In this document: piece by piece, positions 1 to 10,193 of the stretch | How positions within the stretch are numbered: the first letter of the stretch is position 1 | Layout of the letters: each line of letters begins with the position of its first letter | Assembly: GCA_963820995.1 (NCBI GenBank) | Contig: CAWGCL010000019.1 | Coordinates: forward strand, 7,687-71,686 | Source of the DNA: JAGTVG01 sp963820995 | GTDB lineage: Bacteria > Bacteroidota > Bacteroidia > Cytophagales > Cyclobacteriaceae | Length of the DNA: 64,000 bases | Direction: 5' to 3' | The notes under the pieces: model-generated | Databases searched by the model: none | The model's input: only the letters and a program-made list of their open reading frames with translations | Told to the model about the DNA's origin: nothing | Made by a program: the position numbers and the translations under genes

Positions 1-1
1 A

Positions 2-796
2 AAACTAGAGCCTGTCAAAATTGGTGTAGCTAAGGGGACCTGTAAAATGAATGTAAACCGGAGGGCAAGGCATGCTGAAGGAGGTATTTGGCTTGGAAGA
101 AATCCTGAAGGTGTTTGTGATAATGAAGTCGGTGTGATCCGCCTGGATGCCATGAATGGAAAGACCATCGGATTACTGGTGAACTGGCCCTGTCATGCTA
201 CCACCGGAGGGCAGGATAATTATATGATTACCGGGGATTGGCCAGGAGCCGCAGCCAGGGAAATTGAAAAGGCCTACCCCGATGCCGTCGTATTGGTCAG
301 CGCCGGAGCTTCAGGCGATATAAATCCAATCTATGGACCGAATAATAGTTTCGATGATATCGACGCTATTGGTCAGACCCTGGCTTCGGAAGTAATCCGG
401 ATATGTGCTGATGCAGAAACATATCCTATGAAAGATATTTCAGTAAGTAATTACGTAATCAAAGCTGAAGGAAAGAAAACCAGTTCCTCCAGGATGCCGG
501 ATGTCTCTCTTGATCCGGGGCCGGAGGTTGATATACGCGTAAGCTCGTTGAAAGTCGGAAGTATTTTAATTGCCGGGATTTCAGGAGAGCTGATGAATGA
601 AATAGGATTACAGATCAAAGAGGAATCACCCTATAAGAACACTTTTATTTACACCCATTGCAATGGGAATAGTGGATATCTGTGTACTGATATCGCCTAT
701 AAAGAAGGAGGTTACGAACCGATGGTCTCCAGGACAATGCCCGGGACTGAAGAAAAGATCAGCGGTACTTTCCGTGACATAAACAATGAACTTTAG
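2..796 (+). CDS. Neutral/alkaline ceramidase-like hydrolase, C-terminal part (5' end outside window)
   Basis: The reading frame is open from the first bases of the window, so this is the end of a longer gene; the ATG at 47 is probably internal, because the residues before it (KLEPVKIGVAKGTCK) fit the family. Visible family features are NINRR-like NVNRRA near the start, NWPCHATTGG, a TGDWPG segment and the SAGASGDINP motif, which resemble the metal-binding and active-site region of neutral ceramidases (N-acylsphingosine amidohydrolases). In Bacteroidota such proteins are usually exported and often sit beside glycan- or lipid-degradation genes. The substrate cannot be read from the sequence; many family members are annotated only as neutral/alkaline non-lysosomal ceramidase. 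It ends at a TAG, with about 780 bp of apparently non-coding DNA behind it. Confidence 0.75.
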   Translation, partial: KLEPVKIGVAKGTCKMNVNRRARHAEGGIWLGRNPEGVCDNEVGVIRLDAMNGKTIGLLVNWPCHATTGGQDNYMITGDWPGAAAREIEKAYPDAVVLVSAGASGDINPIYGPNNSFDDIDAIGQTLASEVIRICADAETYPMKDISVSNYVIKAEGKKTSSSRMPDVSLDPGPEVDIRVSSLKVGSILIAGISGELMNEIGLQIKEESPYKNTFIYTHCNGNSGYLCTDIAYKEGGYEPMVSRTMPGTEEKISGTFRDINNEL

Positions 797-1576
797 GTGG
801 AGGGATACAGGAAGTCAGAATAATCGGACCACGGTACTTAAAATGACTTATCCGGAATAAGGAACTGAGAAATGACCAATGGCAATTGGGGAAGTATGTA
901 GTGCATATTATGCAAACCTATTAAATAATCTGTGACAGGAGTATGGAATCTTAGAATTCAGATTGGAATAAGCCAGGTTTGCTCTAGAACAAATTGTTAT
1001 CCGTAATTTCTGTTTAATTAAAGGTAGGTCGTCATTAAGCAAAACCTATAACCCATTCCTATCAACACAATTTGATCACGTATGTCATCACATCCGTAAA
1101 AAATAATACCAACTAAAAGTCTGTATAAGCACAAATTGCCTATAATGAAAAAGCAGTTTGTATAAGAACAGATCCTCCTGGTGTTCAGTGAACACACAGC
1201 AGGTACAAGTGAGGAGATAGGCCATTAACTTCATAATAGTAATGTATTTTTTATAATGGGACAGTTAAAATCAAAGAATGCGGGTGAAGAAATTAAGACA
1301 ACCGCGGAATTCGGAAGCATTGAATATGAAACAGAAGCTTAAGTTCGAGTAACTGAATCGGGAGAACTTTGCATTAAATAATCCTGAAAATAGTTTTCCA
1401 TTATGTATAAAAAAGAGGTGAGATTAGTAAAACTGGCATTGTGATATTCAGGATAAGATGTTTGAAACGTAAATTTTGAGCATAATTTTAGTCCTATAAA
1501 ATGAAAAGAATATAATTTATATTAATTTTATAGAAAGATATAGACTAAATTTTTTGAGAACGAAAATTTTTTGATC
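797..1576. other. Intergenic region without a supported gene
   Basis: About 780 bp, AT-rich, with stop codons in all frames. The only hint of former coding sequence is a 28-codon open frame at 1256-1342 (plus strand) whose translation includes EIKTTAEFGSIEYETEA, which loosely resembles the N-terminus of alpha/beta-fold hydrolases; no catalytic motif follows. The last 100 bp before the MORN gene are very AT-rich and probably hold its promoter, but I see no clear TAnnTTTG box. Confidence 0.5.
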
Positions 1577-2263
1577 ATGAAACTAACAAAACATAAAAAC
1601 CAGATCTGGATTTTTGCTATTGCCATTCTTATTGCCGGTCATGGATTTGCACAGGATGATTGCAAGGTAAATCTGGAGGCCATCGCCGGATCATATGAAG
1701 GTGGATGTAAAAAAGGATTGGCTGAAGGGCAGGGCACAGCAAAAGGAGAAGACACCTATGTAGGAGATTTTAAAAAGGGATATCCACATGGTACCGGGAC
1801 CTATACCTGGGCTAGTGGCGATGTTTATACAGGCGAATTTAAAAAGGGGCTAAAAGAAGGTGAAGGAAAATTGACGGTGAATCTTGGAGGTGATCAGAAA
1901 AAGGAACAAAAAGGTTACTGGGTCAACGACAAGTATATTGGAGAGAGTGAGCACCCATACGAAATTTTATCGAGATCACCTGAAATCTTATCTATAAGAA
2001 TAAATGAAACCGAAAATCCAACTAACGACGGCAATGCAATATTTATAACGATGCTGCATAAAGGTCGTAATCAACAGAGTCCAAGATTTGGACTAAGTGT
2101 CAATTCAGGTAGCATCCAAAATCAGTTTCTGGTTGGGAATAAAACCAAGGTGCTGGTCTCTAAATTTCCCCTGGGTATTTCCATAAATTATATGGGTGAG
2201 GTATTAGAACTAATGTTTTCTCAGGAAACTTCCTGGAATGTTTCAATAGATTATAATAAGTAA
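1577..2263 (+). CDS. Exported MORN-repeat protein
   Basis: About 228 residues. I chose the ATG at 1577 over an in-frame TTG two codons upstream. Residues 1 to about 26 form a signal peptide (basic start, hydrophobic run, cleavage near GFAQ). Residues about 35-105 carry tandem MORN repeats: YEGGCKKGLAEGQGT, YVGDFKKGYPHGTGTYT and YTGEFKKGLKEGEGK. The remaining 120 residues contain no domain I recognise. MORN repeats form extended beta-hairpin arrays used in binding or scaffolding; in bacteria the role is mostly unknown. The gene stands alone, with large spacers on both sides. Confidence 0.75.
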   Translation: MKLTKHKNQIWIFAIAILIAGHGFAQDDCKVNLEAIAGSYEGGCKKGLAEGQGTAKGEDTYVGDFKKGYPHGTGTYTWASGDVYTGEFKKGLKEGEGKLTVNLGGDQKKEQKGYWVNDKYIGESEHPYEILSRSPEILSIRINETENPTNDGNAIFITMLHKGRNQQSPRFGLSVNSGSIQNQFLVGNKTKVLVSKFPLGISINYMGEVLELMFSQETSWNVSIDYNK

Positions 2264-2848
2264 ATTCCTTAGAATGATACGATAATCAATTGACCTTTTC
2301 CGGATCTTGCATTATCAGGTAAGCATTCCTAATTTATAACAAGAGATTCTTCACTAGTACCATGGCATTTGAAGTAAGTTGATTGGGGATTTTTCCAGTT
2401 CAAAAGTCATATGCTATCAAACTAACAGTTGTTGTGATCCTTACATAAACTGCATTATACACGATTTCTTGAAGAATAGCCAGAATTAAACTTGATCCTG
2501 ATTCCTAAAGGAACGATTAAGTTCTTCTTTTTAAGATTTTTTATTCCGCTAAACAAGATCCTATACTAGCAAGTCGAGGCCACAAATAATGACATCATCA
2601 GTCATACAAAATAACCATTTCAAATTGAAATGATCAATTCCTGAAAGCACCTGCGAAAGTGAACTGGTCTACTTATATTTTGAAATTACTTACTGAACGG
2701 AGTAAGTATCATTAATTTATAGGCAATAAATATTTCTTAAAATGCGAATCCTGCTTGATAATAACAAATTTCTTCAGCATGAAGTTGTTTAATTGGACAG
2801 TGGAATAGAATTGTCTATATAGATCCGAAATAGATTAACTATTGAGAC
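2264..2848. other. Intergenic region between MORN gene and susD 3' end
   Basis: About 585 bp, AT-rich, with stops in all frames and no recognisable gene remnant. It contains one possible plus-strand hairpin (2491-2533) and ends at the terminator of the minus-strand SusCD operon. I see nothing else in it. Confidence 0.5.
2491..2533 (+). terminator. Possible rho-independent terminator
   Basis: A two-part stem (CTTGATC pairing with GATTAAG with one G-T wobble, then TTCCT with AGGAA) is followed by a pyrimidine-rich TTCTTCTTTTT tract on the plus strand. It lies about 230 bp after the MORN gene, so the link to that gene is uncertain. Confidence 0.35.
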
Positions 2849-2887
2849 AAAAAAAAGGCCCTTGAAAATTTCCAAGGACCTTTTTTT
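2849..2887 (-). terminator. Terminator of the SusC/SusD transcript
   Basis: Inverted repeat AAAAAGGCCCTTG / CAAGGACCTTTTT with a 9-base loop and one mismatch, flanked by A and T runs on both sides. It lies 14 bp after the susD stop in the minus direction, the expected place for an intrinsic terminator; the symmetric A/T runs could also let it act from the plus side. Confidence 0.75.
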
Positions 2888-2900
2888 GTTACTAAGTAGG

Positions 2901-4532
2901 TTAATTATCGGGATTGACATCCCACCAAACCTTGCTCGTGTAATTGTTATCACTTGCCTGATTAAAGTTTGGATTGATAGCAATCTCAGAATCTGGATAC
3001 TGCAACCTTCTGGGTATTTTACCATTAGTTACATTACCCTGATCAGAAGTATATTGCACCAGTGGCGGAGTGGCTGACCTGATCCAATTTGACCAAGCTT
3101 CATACCAGTATAAATACTGAGCTGCCCAAAACTGCCATCCAATCTGCTCGAGAACCGTTTCACTACCTGTTACACCACCGCCTCCATAGGGATAAGTAGC
3201 CAGGTAAGCATCTACCGCAGCGTCATCCACTACCAATGATGCATCATAGGGTGTCCACATCTGCATTGCAGAACGTACACCTGCATTATAATGCTCTTCT
3301 GCAGTACCTGGGACATTACCTATGCCTCTTTCAATGGCTTCAGCCATCAGGAATGCAGCTTCAGAATGGGTCATGATCCTGTATGGATCGTCGTCATCAC
3401 ACAGTAGGGGATTGAGCCGGGAGAATTCCAGGTTCCAATCAAACTGATAGCCAAACATAACTTCAATTTCATCCTCGTAATATCCTGGAGGAGCACCTTT
3501 TTGATTCAGTGGATCATCATCAATTATTGTTATATCGGTTGCCGTCCAGTCGAATTTACCAGCTGTGTAGATCATTAACCTTGGATCATCGTCAGCGGTA
3601 TCATCCGGGTTTGCCCCTTTCAAAAAGTTGATCAGTGGCTCACCCAAAGTAGACTGGTTTCCTCCATCACCCGGATAAAAAGCCCTGGAGATACCATTCT
3701 GGTTTGTCCATTCACTTGGTCCGATTGCCATCTGGATCCACACATTATCGTCATTGCTTTCCATAACACCTGGAGCTGTCATAGCTAACGTCACATACTG
3801 ATCAGCCAGACTTGGGGCAACATTTGAAAGGCGCATGGCCATGCGGAGCATCAGCGTATTACCAAACTTTTTCCATTTAGTAATATCTCCCTGGAAGATC
3901 ATATCTGCACCGGAGAATCCATCATCAGGATTACCAGTGCTAATAGCGCTTATCGCAGAGGCCAGTTCCTCAAATAAGGCAGGATATATATCTTCCTGAT
4001 TATCATAAGCAGGGAAGAAATTCCCTTCAAGGCCTTTATTTGCTTCTGTATATGGAATATTTCCATAAAAATCAGTCAATCGCTGGAATTGCCATACTTT
4101 GATGATTCTGGCTGCAGCGGCTGTATTTTTCCTTGTTCCTTCAGCAAATCCACCTTCAGAAGTTTGCACAAGAATCTCATTGATATTTTTCAAAATATCC
4201 TCGTATCCGAATGACCAAGGCGCATATGCAGTCTCAAAATTATGCCGGTAATAATTACCAGTGTTTGATATACTACCATTTGTGGTGAGCTGTTGTATCG
4301 CACCACCACAGAGACCAATATTGGTCCTCCAGTCAATAAATCGGTTATCTCCTCCTGCTCCGCCGGAAGCCATAGAAAGCTCGACAGCAGAAAACAGGTA
4401 GTTTACATCAATTTCAGTTACAGCCTGCGGATTGATATTCAACTCATGAAGTTCTTCCGTATCACAACCTGAGAGCATAAAGAATATGATCAGTGCGCTT
4501 AGAAAATATTTATATATATTTCTCATTTTCAT
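2901..4532 (-). CDS. SusD/RagB-family surface glycan-binding lipoprotein
   Basis: 543 residues. The N-terminus is a lipoprotein signal with lipobox LSGC (Cys 23), so the mature protein should be lipidated and moved to the outer-membrane surface. The body fits the SusD-like group: NINPQAVTEIDVNYLFSAVE near the start, the helical repeat region around VWQFQRLTDFYGNIPYTEA, and a C-terminal PRRLQYPDSE segment followed by INPNFNQAS. SusD proteins cap a TonB-dependent SusC barrel and capture oligosaccharides or peptides. The gene follows susC by 14 bp on the same strand and the pair ends at the terminator at 2849-2887. The substrate cannot be told from the sequence. Confidence 0.92.
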   Translation of the reverse strand: MKMRNIYKYFLSALIIFFMLSGCDTEELHELNINPQAVTEIDVNYLFSAVELSMASGGAGGDNRFIDWRTNIGLCGGAIQQLTTNGSISNTGNYYRHNFETAYAPWSFGYEDILKNINEILVQTSEGGFAEGTRKNTAAAARIIKVWQFQRLTDFYGNIPYTEANKGLEGNFFPAYDNQEDIYPALFEELASAISAISTGNPDDGFSGADMIFQGDITKWKKFGNTLMLRMAMRLSNVAPSLADQYVTLAMTAPGVMESNDDNVWIQMAIGPSEWTNQNGISRAFYPGDGGNQSTLGEPLINFLKGANPDDTADDDPRLMIYTAGKFDWTATDITIIDDDPLNQKGAPPGYYEDEIEVMFGYQFDWNLEFSRLNPLLCDDDDPYRIMTHSEAAFLMAEAIERGIGNVPGTAEEHYNAGVRSAMQMWTPYDASLVVDDAAVDAYLATYPYGGGGVTGSETVLEQIGWQFWAAQYLYWYEAWSNWIRSATPPLVQYTSDQGNVTNGKIPRRLQYPDSEIAINPNFNQASDNNYTSKVWWDVNPDN

Positions 4533-4546
4533 AAATTTTTATGTTA

Positions 4547-7500
4547 CTAAAATCCTAACCTCAAGTTGAAACCCCAACTTCGGACCGGTACCGCGCCGAA
4601 ATAATCCATACCTTGTGAATTGTTGCTTGTATAGGATGATTCCGGATCGATATTTGGTGTATTCTTGGAAATAATCCAAAGGTTCCTTCCAACAAATGAA
4701 ACTGTTATATTTTGGAAAGGTGTATTGGCTAACAATTTACGAGGGAAACTATATCCAAGAGTCAGTTGACGAAGTTTGACATAGGAAGCATCATAGGTGA
4801 AGTTTTCTCCAGCCCTACTGCCAAGATTGGCTCCAGTAATTGCGTGCTTCATTTGGCGACATCGTATAATTGAAATCCTCATAGATAGGCTCACCATCCG
4901 TGGTTTCACCAGTCTGGATTGCTCCGGTTACAGAAAGTGGTTCTTTCCCTTCACGACCTTCGAGTGATAATTCAGTCAGTCCGGTTTGTGTCAATCTTAC
5001 ATTCGTTCCAGAGTAAATGTCACCACCCGACTTAAAGTCGATCAGGAAGCTCAAATTAAAGTTCTTGAAGGTAAATGAGTTATCAATACCACCAGTGAAA
5101 TCCGGAACACCATACCCAATGATGTTATACTCATCTGATTGCACGGGACCACCATCATCTTCATAGACCAGTCTTCCATCCGGAGTTTGCTTCTGGGTCC
5201 AACCTGTAATCATACCGTATGGGTATCCAACAATATGCTTAATCCGCACGGTCCTTGTTCTTGGTTCTTCCAGAGAGAGCTCTTCAGCACCTTCAATAAG
5301 GCTGACTACCTCATTGTTGTTCTTTGCAAAGTTCAAAGACACATCCCAGGTAAGGGCCTTTTTGATCGGTGTACCATAAATAAGAACTTCCACACCCGTG
5401 TTTGTAATCTCACCAACGTTCACCAAGGTGCGGCCAAATCCAGCACCAGTTGAAATACTCGCATTGAGTATGTCATCCGTTGTTGCCTGATCATACCAGG
5501 TGAAATCAAGACCCAACCGGTCCTGGAAGAAACGTAAATCAACACCAATTTCTAATTCGGTAGACGTTAGAGGCAGAAGGCCTGGATTAGGAATGGTTCC
5601 ATTCCTGCCCATTGCTGAAGAATATGAAGCCATGGTATATCCATTGTGCGTATTTCCATTCAGAGAATAGGTAAGGTTTACATCATAAGGATTTATAGTT
5701 ACATTACCCACCTGAGCCCATGAAGCCCTGACCTTACCAAAGCTAAACCATGAAGGCAGGGCATTAATGTTGTCTGAGAATACCCAGCTACCACCAATGG
5801 AAGGATAGACAATATTATTATTCTCAGGATTCAATACAGAGAACCAATCACTTCGAACTGTACCTGTTAAATACAGGAAGCCTTTATATCCTATTTCAGC
5901 TGAACCGAATACGGAATTGATACCCCTCTCATTATAGCCATAACCCCAGTTACGGATTACAGTATTGTTAATGAATTCCTCAAATGGAACATTAAAATTG
6001 TTACCTGAAATGTTTATTTCTTCATATGTATTTCTCATCCAGTTACCTCCCACGAAAGCATTCACGCTTATAGGACCGTATTGATTATCATGTCCGATCA
6101 TCCATTCAACGTTGATTTCACGTTGGCGTCTTTCACGTTCATTCATGGATCCACCACGCTGGTAACCTGTTCCTTGTGGTGTGATCTCCTCTTCCTTTCT
6201 GGTGAACCAGTCCATCCCTACACGACCCCGTAACCAGAGCCAGTCTGTAACATCATATTGGAGTTGAGCAGATCCGATCAATCGGTCTCTGATATCCTCA
6301 TCTTTACTCTGGTAAGCTACCCACCATGGGTTCTGATGCCAATTGTTTCCAATACTTCCTTTTTGCATTTCTTCACCGGGAGACCTACCCCAGAGTGTTA
6401 AAGTTGCAGGATCCGTATCCGGAGCTACAGCACCTAATTTATCAGGATCGCCCCTGAATAAATCTATATCCTGGTTGGCAGGAATATACCACATGGAAAG
6501 AATACCATTCATCGGAGAGTCTGAAAGACGTGGCCTGTTCTTTGCGTTTTCATTAGAATACATCAGCTTGGCATTGGCCGTTAGTCTTTTCCCAAATTTC
6601 GCATTGGTGCTTAAAGTGGCATTAAACCTGTCGAATCCTGAATTTGGAACTTGTCCCTCACTTCTCAGATCAGAAGCAGAAAAACGGAAATTCTGGTTTG
6701 CGTTTCCACCCGTTAATGCCAATGAGTTCGTAAATGACCAACCCTGTTGGTAGAATTTTCCCCATTGATCTCCCACATCTTCATAGGGGAGCGTTTGACC
6801 AAGATGGTTTACAAATGTACCGCTTCCAAGCCTTGGGCCCCAGGAATCAATGTTCCAGTTAGTGCCTTCCTGCTGGTCACGTGGTGCTACGGAAATACGT
6901 GTAGCATCCGGATTTTCGGGAGTTGGGTTGATATAATTACCCTGCCCATATTCCCTCTGAAGTTCGCGAAGGTCATAAATCGTCTCGAAAACATAGTTTG
7001 AGTTGAATTCAACTCCAATACCTTTCCGGGATTTACCTTGCTTAGTGGTAATGTTGATTACACCATTCGCAGCCCTGGCTCCATATAGAGCAGCAGCATT
7101 CGCTCCTTTAAGAACTTCGATCGACTCGATGTCGTCCGGGCTGATACTGGTCATACCATCTCCTTCATCACGTCCACCCCAAACACCGGCCTGGCCATAG
7201 TGTTGAATTGTCCATTGGGATACCATCCACCACATATAGTGGTTGATTATTCCCTTCGAGAGATTTGTTTCCCCTGATAATAACCCGGGTCGAGGAAGCA
7301 GGACCTCCGGCAATGTTGCTCACGTTAACCCCTGCAATTCGTCCTGTAAGCTGATTAGCAAGGTTGTTTTCACGGGCTTCCGTGAATTCATCACCGCTAA
7401 CCTCGGTCACTGAATAGTTCAGTGCTTTGGTTGATCTCGCAATACCCAGAGAAGTCACCACAACTTCTTCTAATTGGGTAGCATCTTCCACCAGCGTGAC

Positions 7501-7776
7501 GTCAATCACGGTCTGGTTTCCAACTACAATATCCTGGTTAATATAACCGATATAGGAATATCGTAGTGTCACATCTCCTGATGGTACTGAAATCTTGTAA
7601 TTACCATCCGCATCAGTAACCGTTCCTGTCGTTGTACCGACAATAAGAATAGATACGCCCGGCAGGCCCATCCCATCTTCCAATTCACTGGTTACTTTCC
7701 CGCTTACCGAAGTTTGTGCCCATGACATGGACACCGTTACGGTAATAATCGTAAAAAACAGTAGAAGTTTTCTCAT
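4547..7776 (-). CDS. SusC/RagA-family TonB-dependent outer-membrane transporter, two frameshifts in this sequence
   Basis: Read as one gene it gives about 1075 residues, the usual SusC size. Order: signal peptide (MRKLLLFFTIITVTVSMSWA), carboxypeptidase-like regulatory domain (VSGKVTSELEDGMGLPGVSI), TonB box area (QLEEVVVTSLG), plug domain (VTEVSGDEF, YVVDGIPMDN, SIEVLKGANAAALYG, ANGVINITTK), then a long beta-barrel ending in WGFNLRLGF. The frame is interrupted near 7200 (one extra base between DNST and YGQAG) and again between about 4818 and 4870, just before GSRAGENFTYDASYVK. Removing one base at each place restores the family sequence with no loss. I infer sequence errors, though a real double mutant cannot be excluded. 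The protein imports SusD-bound ligand across the outer membrane, powered by TonB. Confidence 0.88.
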
Positions 7777-7808
7777 GGTTTATAATTTAAAAGTTAAAGA
7801 ATAATAAA

Positions 7809-7847
7809 CCTACTAGTAAAATTAAAATTTTAACACCTACTAGTAAA
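7809..7847. promoter_or_regulatory. Direct repeat pair CCTACTAGTAAA upstream of susC (possible operator)
   Basis: The 12-mer CCTACTAGTAAA occurs at 7809-7820 and again at 7836-7847, 27 bp start to start, 33-72 bp upstream of the susC ATG. Its core TACTAGTA is a perfect palindrome. A related copy, GCTACTAGTTAAA, lies at 8012-8024. Palindromic repeats with a spacing of about 2.5 helical turns near a start codon suggest a dimeric regulator site; the regulator is unknown. Confidence 0.4.
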
Positions 7848-7854
7848 CAAGCTA

Positions 7855-7876
7855 AAAATCCAAAAAAATGGATTTT
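7855..7876. repeat. Inverted repeat AAAATCCA/TGGATTTT upstream of susC
   Basis: An 8-bp perfect inverted repeat with a 6-base A loop, next to the TACTAGTA direct repeats. It could be a protein site or a 5'-UTR hairpin; no function can be assigned. Confidence 0.35.
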
Positions 7877-8367
7877 ACAAAAATTAATAATTCATTTAAA
7901 GAATCTTCTTTTTAAAAAAAGAAATATTCCGAAACAAGGTTTACACACAACATAAGCCCCTCACTTACTGAGCATTAGGGCCATATTTATACATTATGCA
8001 TACACCAAGCGGCTACTAGTTAAAAAATCTTATTGTAAATATCAAACTTTTACATACAAAAATGATATTTTTCGGAAGTATAAAAATGACAGAATTATGC
8101 TCAAAAATGGTTGTTTTGTATAGGTTTTCAAAAAATTTATAGAAACTATATCATATTATTAATAGGGAAGGTATATTATTATGAATCTCATTTTTTATTA
8201 CCCTGAATTCATTTCATTCAAAAAAATCATGGTTTGTCAACCTATTGACACTATCATTCTTAAGAATTTAATTCCCACAGGTCAAAAAATACCAAAAGGG
8301 AAAGACGAATATATTTTAGGTTTTAGCTAGCTTTATTTATCTATCCAATATTTTTAAATCTTATATC

Positions 8368-10015
8368 ATGAAGCATGTATTTTTATTTTTTATCCTGCTA
8401 GCCTTCCTCAGTTGTCAGACAGGCCAGAACCAGAAAAATGTAAAGAATGTGAAAATCGATCTTGGTAAGGATATCATTAATGATGATTTCCGCGGGATAG
8501 GTTTTCACGTGTTCTACCATCTGCATAACGCCCCACAATGGCATTATGAAGAAATTTTTGCAAAGCGATGGAAGGAATTGAATCCTGCCTTTGCCCGCAT
8601 CACGGATAATCAGTATTGGGATGATGCCACCAAAGATAAAATGGCAAGAAACCTGGAAGTGATGAAAGAAACAGATACCGAATTGTATTTTACTACCTGG
8701 GGAACAAGGGAGATCAACAAATATGATAAGGAAATCGAATATGTATCTAAGGAGGTAGATAACCTCTTCTACTTCAAAGAAGAAGAAAGGATTTTCAAAT
8801 ATCAAATACTATTGTATGGCAAATGAGTTGTCTGTGGAACATTGGGCCTCAATGGTAGATGACCTCGACCGTTTTAAGCGCGTGCATCAATTGTTTTACG
8901 ATGAGTTGGAGAATAGAGCACTCGATATCAAGTTGCTTGCCACTGACGCTTCGCCATTCAGATATTGGCCTACCATCGAATGGGCAACGGAAAACATGGA
9001 TGATATAACAGGAGTATATGGAGGGCACCACTACATTAACGGTTATGATCTGTTTGATACTGGTTTTTATGATTTCTTTTTAGAAAAAATGAAGTGGGGC
9101 TCGGAACTGGCTGGAAGTAAAAACAAGCGGTTTATCATTGGTGAATTTGGTCCAAAGCAAAACTCGAATGTAATTGATTCAGTGAATCATGATGCCTGTA
9201 TATATAACAATACACCCCTTGAAAAATATGCGCCATTGCAAGTTGCAGAAGCATTGATTGCTATGATCAATGGAGGGATCTATGCCTCCAGCTATTGGAC
9301 CTTCAGTGATTTTCCTTCAAAATACCGTCCCACATATATTAATAAATGGGGTGTGTTCAAATGGGAGATCGATGATTTCACTACAAGGCCAAATTACTAT
9401 TCCCTTGGATTATTCACGAAGTTTTTGCGGGGACCGGCTGAAGTATTGGAAATTAATTCCACGGACCCCCTGGTTAGAATCTGTGCTGTTAGAAATGTAG
9501 CGCAAAAGGCGGTTTCCATTGCCCTGGTAAACCGAAATTCAGAAAAGAAGACGCTTAGCTTTAATGTGGATGAGGATTTTGGAGACATTACTTTCAGAAA
9601 GTATGTATATGATCCTGAGGATCCGCCTTTCAATTACTTCGGAGACCTGCAGGGGCCCAGCAAAAAAGTCCAGCTTAAGGGACAGAAATTTTCAGATACC
9701 GTTAGCCCAAATTCTGTTGTCGTTTATACAGCCCTCTATGATGATTTGCCCCCTGCACAGGTTTCAGGATTGAAAGTTGAAGCTGCCAAAATAGAGAACA
9801 GGGACAGGAATGTTCTTACCTGGGAAGAAAATATGGAAGATGATCTCTGCTATTACCGTATTTACCGATTTACTGAGGAAGGTTTTAAGATCTCTTCAGA
9901 AAAGCAGATTGCCACAACCATAAGCACAAAATACATAGACAGGAAAGTACATGGATTGCCTCAATACTTTTATAAGGTGACGGCGGTGGATCAGAGTGGC
10001 AACGCCAGTGAATGA
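8368..10015 (+). CDS. Clan GH-A glycoside hydrolase lipoprotein with C-terminal fibronectin-III-like domain, one frameshift
   Basis: Joined product is about 548 residues. A short lipoprotein signal ends in AFLSC (Cys 16). The (beta/alpha)8 region carries a likely acid/base Glu in YYCMANELS and a likely nucleophile Glu in FIIGEFGP, the arrangement of clan GH-A families such as GH5, GH30 and GH39; I cannot place the family. From about PPAQVSGLKVEA onward there is a fibronectin-III-like domain (YYRIYRF, YFYKVTAVDQSGN). The frame breaks at 8776-8790 within a GAA repeat; one extra base explains it, and the downstream frame continues as GFSNIKYYCMANEL. The gene is divergent from susCD, which suggests a shared glycan-use locus. 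Confidence 0.78.
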
Positions 10016-10017
10016 GC

Positions 10018-10038
10018 TAATAACTTTATAAGTTGTTA
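10018..10038 (+). terminator. Hairpin just after the GH-A gene
   Basis: TAATAACTT and AAGTTGTTA pair over 9 positions (one G-T) around a 3-base loop, three bases after the stop codon. There is no U-tract, so it may be a weak terminator or a 3'-end stabiliser. Confidence 0.3.
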
Positions 10039-10193
10039 ATCTGATAAAAATATTGGGAGATTTAAAAAACCAGTATGGACCTGCATTATCAAGCGAGAAC
10101 GAATTCATATTACCAGGTTATCCTTTCCGGCGATATGGTAAGCAATCTATGACACCTATGTATATAAGGATATCCTGTTTATGGTTCTGTTTC

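Larger units (their letters stand above)
7777..8367. other. Divergent promoter region between susC and the GH-A gene
   Basis: About 590 bp, very AT-rich, separating the minus-strand susCD operon from the plus-strand glycosidase gene. It should hold both promoters. It carries three copies of a CTACTAGT-containing element and a short inverted repeat, listed separately. I see no coding sequence. Confidence 0.55.

Noticed and set aside
5139..7200. Several open plus-strand frames over the susC gene
   Set aside because: All are antisense shadows of a well-recognised SusC coding sequence.
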